The notes below the pieces were generated by a model, which was not told the DNA's origin, made no database searches, and was given only the letters and a program-made list of their open reading frames with translations. From Ga0077555 sp964500805 (GTDB taxonomy: Bacteria; Pseudomonadota; Alphaproteobacteria; Rhizobiales; Hyphomicrobiaceae), in assembly GCA_964500805.1 (NCBI GenBank), contig CAZCQH010000007.1, forward strand, positions 1-64,000: DNA of 64,000 bases, in the 5' to 3' direction. Of the stretch, positions 59,293 to 64,000 are shown one piece after another. Made by a program: the position numbers and the translations under genes. Numbering within the stretch: position 1 is the stretch's first letter; each line of letters starts with the position of its first letter.

Positions 59293-59438
59293 TGTGACTG
59301 CTACGGCTTTCTTTACCGCCAATCAGAGCATAGGGAATATGCCGCTCAGTCTTGAGCGGGTTGCGCAAGGCCGGCTTTCCCGGATTGGTTCGGATCCGGC
59401 TCGCGAGGCCGACCACAATGCGCCAACGATGTTCAATT

Positions 59439-60446
59439 CTAAAGCTGTGATCCGAGCCTCAGATGCTGAAGTCGATCGATGGATTTGACCTCGATCGAAA
59501 CAGCTTCGCCATTGCGTACAAGATCGAGCGTCACTGGCGACCCTGCGGCTCCCACCGCCCAGATCCCGCGATAAAGATCGGCAAGGGATCGCGCTTTCTT
59601 GCCAGCGACGCCGATCACCGCGTCGCCTGCTTTGACGCCCGCCTTGTCAGCAGGCCCGCCTCGCGTCACGCGCTGGATGACCAGTCTTCCATTGGTCTCC
59701 GATGTGTTGATTCCAATCCAGGGCTTGGCAGGGCTCGAGACGCGTCCATCGCCGATGAGCTCGCCGAGAATGGGCGCAAGGCGATCGATAGGCACGAACA
59801 TATTGGTCGCCTCGCTATCGCCATGCCGCACGTCGCGGATGGCGAGCGAACCAATGCCAATCAGCCTGCCTTCCTTGGAGATCAAGGCAGCGCCGCCCCA
59901 CCAAGGGTAAGCTGGCGTTGTAAAAATGGCTTCGTCCAGCAAGTATTCCCAATTGCCTGCGAACTCGCGCTTGGCCGCGATGGTTGCGGGGCCGACCGCC
60001 GCTAGGCCTCCGCCGCCTGCCACCAACAACTTGTCGCCCGTGGCAAGTTCAGCCGATCGGCCTAAGGGCATGGGGCGTACTTTGAGAGCCCGACTGGCTC
60101 TCAGCAGCCCGAAGCCCGTGTCATAGTCGTAACCAACTACGTCGGCGGCCGCAGTAGCACCATCATTGGTGATGACTTCTGCGCTCTGCGCCTCGACGAT
60201 CAAATATCCGATCGTCAAGATGAGGCCGTCTCCGCCGATCACGACGCCGCTGCCGTTCCGTTCCCGCCCAAGTGTCTCGACGGTGCGCCCTTCGGGGTTG
60301 ATGTATGTCTTGATTCGGACGACGGCGGAGAGCAGCTCCTCGGTGGCAATGGCCTGGGCGCGACTGTCCGGCGCAAAGAGCGGGCCAAGAGCAAGGGTCA
60401 ACACCGAGACGGCGAGGCAATACTGAAGCAGAAGCCGGGTACGCAT
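59439..60446 (-). CDS. Trypsin-fold protein with all catalytic residues replaced (pseudoprotease)
   Basis: This 335-residue HtrA-like protein has a signal peptide (LLLQYCLAVSVLTLALGPLF...) and a C-terminal PDZ domain (GGPADKAGVKAGDAVIGVAG). Aligned with its neighbour, ILTIGYLIVEA replaces ILTNNHVVEG (His to Tyr81), DTGFGLLRA replaces DTDLAVLRA (Asp to Gly111), and PWWGGAALI replaces GNSGGPLV (Ser to Trp183). With none of the three catalytic residues left it cannot be a serine protease by the usual mechanism, but the fold, the PDZ and export signal are maintained, suggesting a binding or chaperone role in the periplasm. Confidence 0.85.
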   Translation of the reverse strand: MRTRLLLQYCLAVSVLTLALGPLFAPDSRAQAIATEELLSAVVRIKTYINPEGRTVETLGRERNGSGVVIGGDGLILTIGYLIVEAQSAEVITNDGATAAADVVGYDYDTGFGLLRASRALKVRPMPLGRSAELATGDKLLVAGGGGLAAVGPATIAAKREFAGNWEYLLDEAIFTTPAYPWWGGAALISKEGRLIGIGSLAIRDVRHGDSEATNMFVPIDRLAPILGELIGDGRVSSPAKPWIGINTSETNGRLVIQRVTRGGPADKAGVKAGDAVIGVAGKKARSLADLYRGIWAVGAAGSPVTLDLVRNGEAVSIEVKSIDRLQHLRLGSQL

Positions 60447-60688
60447 ACCGCCTCCTCGAAACCGAAACGAGCGGTTGTGAATTTAGCACGTTTCCTTACT
60501 TCTGTAAGGAGCGTGCCGATCAGCAGCAAGCCTCTGCCGGATAGAGTTTTTGCACGGTGTTGACTGTTGGTCGGCTGCTGTATTTGGACTTGATTCCAAG
60601 CGTGCGTGGAGGGCATTGTCCCAGCCGATTCCGCTGCTGAGGATGCCGGCAGGACGCCCCTTTTGGGGCTTTGATTAAGGGCCACTCG

Positions 60689-61438
60689 ATGAGTTCGACC
60701 AAGGCATCGTTTCTGAGCGTTTTCGGTCGAGTGGATGCGCCGAAACGGGAAACCTTGCGCCAAGCCCGCGCGAAGTCCAAGCCTGCCGGGCGGCGTCAAG
60801 ATTTAAAGCCTCGGCTGGTGCTCGCAAGCGCCAGTCCACGGAGGCTCATGCTGCTGTCGCAAGTCGGAATCAGCCCGGACGCCTTACGCCCATCGTCGAT
60901 CGACGAAACGCCCAAAAGGGGGGAAATGCCCCGAAGCCTGGTCACGCGGCTCTCACGCGCAAAGGCGGAGGCGGCACGTGATCTGATCGCCGACGACAAA
61001 GACTTGGCTGAGGCTTTCGTGTTGGCAGCAGACACGGTCGTCTCGCAAGGCGCAAGAAACATTTTTGGCAAGCCAAACGACGTGGATGAAGCCCTTGCCA
61101 CGCTGCAGCGCCTGTCGGGACGGTCGCATCACGTCTACACCGGACTGTGCCTGATCACGCCTGACGATCGGGTACGGACGAAGATCGTCGACACGAAAGT
61201 GCGCTTCAAGCGCCTCTCCAAGGAGGAAATGCAGAGCTATCTCGCCTCGCGCGAATGGAAGGGCAAAGCGGGCGGCTATGCCGTTCAAGGCCTTGCGGGC
61301 TGCTTTGTTCAGAAGCTTGTTGGCTCCTACACGAATGTCGTTGGCCTGCCGTTGATGGAGGTTACAGGCATGCTGTTCGCGGAGGGCTTCCCGATACATT
61401 TCAATTGGCTCAAGGCTGGCGAAACGGAGCCGGAGTGA
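60689..61438 (+). CDS. maf: Maf-like nucleotide pyrophosphatase
   Basis: From the ATG at 60689 it has 249 residues. PRLVLASASPRRLMLLSQVG is the strongly conserved Maf opening, followed by RLSRAKAEAARD, LAADTVVSQGARNIFGKPNDVDEALATLQRLSGRSHHVYTGL and GGYAVQGLAGCFVQKLVGSYTNVVGLPL. Maf proteins hydrolyse non-canonical or UTP/dTTP nucleotides. The N-terminus has about 45 extra residues before the domain, so a later start is possible. It forms an operon with yacG (24 bases away), a common arrangement in alphaproteobacteria. Confidence 0.92.
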   Translation: MSSTKASFLSVFGRVDAPKRETLRQARAKSKPAGRRQDLKPRLVLASASPRRLMLLSQVGISPDALRPSSIDETPKRGEMPRSLVTRLSRAKAEAARDLIADDKDLAEAFVLAADTVVSQGARNIFGKPNDVDEALATLQRLSGRSHHVYTGLCLITPDDRVRTKIVDTKVRFKRLSKEEMQSYLASREWKGKAGGYAVQGLAGCFVQKLVGSYTNVVGLPLMEVTGMLFAEGFPIHFNWLKAGETEPE

Positions 61439-61462
61439 GACAACGCAGAAAGACTACCATCC

Positions 61463-61711
61463 ATGGCAACGAGCAAACCTGGCCCGTTCGTTAAGCCGCC
61501 CAACACTAAATGTCCGATCTGCGGCGCGGCGGGAGATGCGCATTATCGCCCGTTTTGCTCGCGCCGTTGCGCCGATGTCGATCTTTCGCGCTGGCTCAGA
61601 GGCGCCTATGTCATTCCGGGTGGCAATGCTGACGCTGACGAGGATGGCGACGACAGCGCCGCAGCCAGTCAATCGAACTTGATCAAGGGAGCGGACGATG
61701 AAGATGCATGA
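61463..61711 (+). CDS. yacG: DNA gyrase inhibitor YacG (zinc ribbon)
   Basis: This 82-residue protein has the YacG zinc ribbon C17-x2-C20 (CPIC) and C32-x3-C36 (FCSRRC), followed by DLSRWLRGAYVIPG, the gyrase-interacting loop typical of YacG, and an acidic tail. YacG binds GyrB and inhibits supercoiling in Escherichia coli. It follows maf and overlaps the cupin gene by 14 bases. Confidence 0.93.
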   Translation: MATSKPGPFVKPPNTKCPICGAAGDAHYRPFCSRRCADVDLSRWLRGAYVIPGGNADADEDGDDSAAASQSNLIKGADDEDA

Positions 61712-62030
61712 CATCCCGTTCGGCACGACCGATTGGTCGTCCGTGGAACGGACGGAGCACAAGGGCGAGACCGGCATGGCTACATGGCGGACGCAGGAAT
61801 TTTCTGGCATCCGGGTCCGCATGGTCGAATACTCGGCTCATTATCTTGCTGATCATTGGTGCCAGAAGGGGCACATTCTTCTTGTGCTGGATGGGCGCCT
61901 TGAAACCGAGCTTGCAGATGGTCGACGCGTGACGCTGCGCCCTGGTCAAAGCTATCAGGTGGCCGACGGCGCGGAGCCGCACCGCTCTCGGACCGGTCCG
62001 GAAGGCGCAAAACTGTTCATTGTCGATTGA
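61698..62030 (+). CDS. DHCW-motif cupin-fold protein
   Basis: The protein has 110 residues from the ATG at 61698 (GGGAG upstream). It has a small cupin barrel (YSAHYLADHWCQKGHILLVLDG ... LRPGQSYQVADGAEPHRSR), with the DHWC text near the expected DHCW motif. Its function is unknown; members of the family are small cytosolic barrels that may bind a metal or ligand. It overlaps yacG by 14 bases in the same direction. Confidence 0.8.
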   Translation: MKMHDIPFGTTDWSSVERTEHKGETGMATWRTQEFSGIRVRMVEYSAHYLADHWCQKGHILLVLDGRLETELADGRRVTLRPGQSYQVADGAEPHRSRTGPEGAKLFIVD

Positions 62031-62091
62031 ATTGTTGCAAGCCTGCGACCTGCTTGCGGCGCGCCAAATGGAACGGCACTGACACGACGAT

Positions 62092-63153
62092 TCAGGCGAG
62101 GCGCGGGTAGGTCGCGCGCGGGTTTTCCGTCAATATTTTGCGTTGCAGGGCGGGCTCGATGCCGGGGGGCATCATGGCATCGCCGTCGTACTGCCAGTGT
62201 GGGAAGTCGGAGGAAAAGAGCAGCAGCTCCTCGCTTGGCAATTGGTCGAGGAAGCGCCTGATCGTGTCCGAATCGCTCGGAGCATCGAATGGCTGGATCG
62301 TGAAGCGGATGTGGTCGCGCAGGATTTCCATGGGCGGCCGGTCGATCCAAGGCACTTCGAGACGCACACCGCGCCAGAACTTGGAGAAGCGCCACATGTA
62401 GGCGGGCAGCCACGTCACACCCGATTCGATCATCACCGCCTTCAGCTTCGGGAACTTCACGAACACGCCTTCGGCGATCAGGCTGCCGACCTGGGCGTGG
62501 AAACCAAGCGATTGAGCGGCGTAATCCTCCATGTAGTAGGAGGGCCAGCCGGAGCCCGTCACCGCGTGGTGGTAGCTGGAGCCGGCGTGGATGCCGATCG
62601 TCAGCCCGTGCTTCTCTGCGGCGCGGTAGATCGGCCAGAACTCGCTCTTGCCGAGCGGACGCTCGCCGAGCGCGATGAACAGCACCTGCACGAAGCGTTT
62701 GTCGGCGGCGCAGCGGTTCACCTCGTCGACTGCGTATTCGATGTTCTGGATCGGCACCACCATGGAGCCGCGGAGCCGCGGGTCGCGGTCGAGCCACTCG
62801 TGACGGATCCAGTCGTTCACCGCCGCGCAGAAGGCCTTGGCCAAGTGCTCGTCGCGGATCATCTGCACCGCGTAAAGGCAGTTGCAGATGGCAAGCGAGA
62901 AGCCGTGAGGATCGAGCAGCGCTTTGGCCATGCGGCCGGCATCCTCGTCGGCTCGTCCGCCGGGAGCCGTGCGATAGTCCTCCCGGATCGTCATCGGCGC
63001 GTTTGCCGGGTAGGCGACGGTTTCGAACGCGTCGATGCCGCGCACGTGCACCGTCTCAGCCCAGTAGGGGTCCATGTAGCGCGTCAGCGCCTTGATGTTC
63101 GGCACCCTGGGGTGGACGTCGCAGTCGATGGCGCCCTTGAAGTCGGCAGTCAC
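62092..63153 (-). CDS. Amidohydrolase family protein (second ACMSD-like)
   Basis: The frame begins with GTG at 63153 (AAAGGAG upstream) and has 353 residues. IDCDVHPRVPNIKALTRYMD resembles the opening of the protein at 48.7-49.8 kb. LAKAFCAAVNDWIRHEW, GIHAGSSYHHAV and LLLFSSDFPHWQYDGDAMMPP are further family features, with the last Asp likely to ligate the metal. It is a paralogue of the earlier gene, but has no Rieske partner. It precedes an acyl-CoA synthetase gene in the same direction (63 bases), so a catabolic operon is likely. Confidence 0.88.
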   Translation of the reverse strand: MTADFKGAIDCDVHPRVPNIKALTRYMDPYWAETVHVRGIDAFETVAYPANAPMTIREDYRTAPGGRADEDAGRMAKALLDPHGFSLAICNCLYAVQMIRDEHLAKAFCAAVNDWIRHEWLDRDPRLRGSMVVPIQNIEYAVDEVNRCAADKRFVQVLFIALGERPLGKSEFWPIYRAAEKHGLTIGIHAGSSYHHAVTGSGWPSYYMEDYAAQSLGFHAQVGSLIAEGVFVKFPKLKAVMIESGVTWLPAYMWRFSKFWRGVRLEVPWIDRPPMEILRDHIRFTIQPFDAPSDSDTIRRFLDQLPSEELLLFSSDFPHWQYDGDAMMPPGIEPALQRKILTENPRATYPRLA

Positions 63154-63216
63154 GGCAGCTCCTTTGTCAGATCGGCGATCCTCTCACGAGGCCGGCCTCG
63201 TGCCAACGCCTTGGCA

Positions 63217-64000
63217 TCACTCCGAGACCCGGCCCCTGAGGTCGCGCTTGATCACCTTGCCGGCGGCGTTTCGCGGCAGGGGTTCGGCGAGAACCGTGAA
63301 CGACTCGGGGATCTTGTAGTCGGCGAGATGGCCGGCGCAGTGCATTTTCAACTCGCTGGTCGCCGGTGCGCAACCGCTGGGCACGATGAAGGCGTGGACG
63401 CGCTCGCCCAGCACCGGGCAGGGCTTCGCGACAACCGCCGCCTCGATCACGCCCGGATGGGCGGCGAGCCAGTTCTCGACCTCCACCGAGTAGATCTTGA
63501 AGCCGCCGCGATTGATCATGTCCTTGACGCGGTCGAGCACGGAGACGTAGCCGTCCGCGTCCATGGCGCCGAGATCGCCGGAGCGCCAGTAGCCGGCAAC
63601 GAAGCTCTCGGCGGTGGCTTCACGATTGTTCCAGTAGCCGGCGGCGACGTTGGGGGATTTGAGCCAGATCTCGCCCGTTTCGCCCGAAGCGCACTGCCGG
63701 CCGTTCTCGTCCATCACGATCATGTCGGCGACGGGTACCGCGCGGCCGACGGCTGAGCGGCGCGCGAGGCTCTCCGACGGCGGCATGAGCACCACGGGTC
63801 CTGTCGTTTCGGTGGAGCCGTAGGCGTTGAGGAGCTTCAGGTTGGGCAAGAGCTCGGCGAGGCGGCGGATCGTCACTTCCGGCATCGGCGCGCCGCCATA
63901 GCCGCCGACGCGCCAGCGCGTGAGATCGGCGCGCGCGAAGCCTGCATCGAGCAGGCAGAGATTGTACATCGCCGGCACCATTAGCGTGTGCGTCATGCGC
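63217..64000 (-). CDS. Acyl-CoA synthetase/AMP-dependent ligase, C-terminal part (runs off window)
   Basis: The 261 visible codons cover the C-terminal half of a class I adenylate-forming enzyme: YGSTETTGPVVLMPP (the TE-motif), SGDLGAMDADGYVSVLDRVKDMINRGGFKI (hinge and AMP-binding), and PLPRNAAGKVIKRDLRGRVSE, with the catalytic Lys near the end. It activates a carboxylic acid to its acyl-CoA via an acyl adenylate. The 5' end is outside the window. It is next to and in the same direction as the amidohydrolase gene, which suggests activation of a product of an aromatic or related acid pathway. Confidence 0.9.
   Translation of the reverse strand, partial: RMTHTLMVPAMYNLCLLDAGFARADLTRWRVGGYGGAPMPEVTIRRLAELLPNLKLLNAYGSTETTGPVVLMPPSESLARRSAVGRAVPVADMIVMDENGRQCASGETGEIWLKSPNVAAGYWNNREATAESFVAGYWRSGDLGAMDADGYVSVLDRVKDMINRGGFKIYSVEVENWLAAHPGVIEAAVVAKPCPVLGERVHAFIVPSGCAPATSELKMHCAGHLADYKIPESFTVLAEPLPRNAAGKVIKRDLRGRVSE

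Noticed and set aside
62143..63756. 537-residue plus-strand open frame
   Set aside because: It is antisense to the second amidohydrolase and the acyl-CoA synthetase, whose motifs are convincing.

Overview
The window is high-GC DNA with gene content and layout typical of an alphaproteobacterium, most likely of the order Hyphomicrobiales (the Bradyrhizobiaceae/Xanthobacteraceae/Hyphomicrobiaceae range). The evidence is a maf-yacG pair, a B12-dependent class II ribonucleotide reductase, a 3-hydroxybutyrate dehydrogenase, many CoA-transferase, LLM-flavin and amidohydrolase catabolic genes, and several small proteins of Hyphomicrobiales type. It is one chromosomal stretch with accessory patches and one run of exactly 100 N.

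Region by region. 1-5.4 kb: the C-terminal end of an M50/HlyD-type protein, a muconolactone-isomerase-like protein, a decayed fosX-like gene, an NHL propeller protein, an LLM flavin monooxygenase, and a secreted protein made of 24-residue repeats that contains the sequence gap. 5.4-12.4 kb: a hydantoinase/oxoprolinase protein, a GH1-like glycosidase coupled to an SDR, a second SDR, a cupin, leuD and tRNA-Thr. 12.5-19.6 kb: a four-gene cluster on the minus strand with a type I secretion ABC transporter, its HlyD adaptor and two large, acidic, internally repetitive proteins that look like its substrates. I consider this the most interesting system here. It lies between tRNA-Thr and a tyrosine-recombinase remnant at 21.1 kb, next to a gene with a HEPN-like RxxxxH motif.

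21.3-29 kb: a patatin-like phospholipase, then a five-gene cobalamin uptake operon (TonB-dependent receptor, cytosolic-type cobalamin-binding protein, periplasmic binding protein, permease, ATPase) behind a clear cobalamin riboswitch. 29-39.6 kb: a second LLM oxidoreductase, a small secreted protein, gloB, a methyltransferase, a large membrane-anchored protein of unknown function, small membrane proteins, bdhA and three cell-envelope genes (GT39, GT2, VTT). 40.2-44.1 kb: nrdJ, the B12-dependent ribonucleotide reductase. It links functionally to the B12 operon, but here it carries an in-frame TAA at codon 119 and an in-frame low-complexity palindromic insertion of about 30 codons.

44.3-53.3 kb: two uncharacterised proteins, an App1-type phosphatase, a LysR regulator, a Rieske/amidohydrolase pair, an RraB-like protein, a CoA-transferase whose stop codon lies inside a repeat element, and a formamidase-type enzyme. 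53.4-60.5 kb: envelope genes (a glucosaminidase-domain protein, Pal, a class A penicillin-binding protein) and two convergent trypsin-fold genes, one with an intact catalytic triad and one with all three residues replaced. 60.7-64 kb: maf, yacG, a cupin, a second amidohydrolase and the C-terminal part of an acyl-CoA synthetase that runs off the end.

All calls come from reading the sequence and recalling family motifs. No database search was run.
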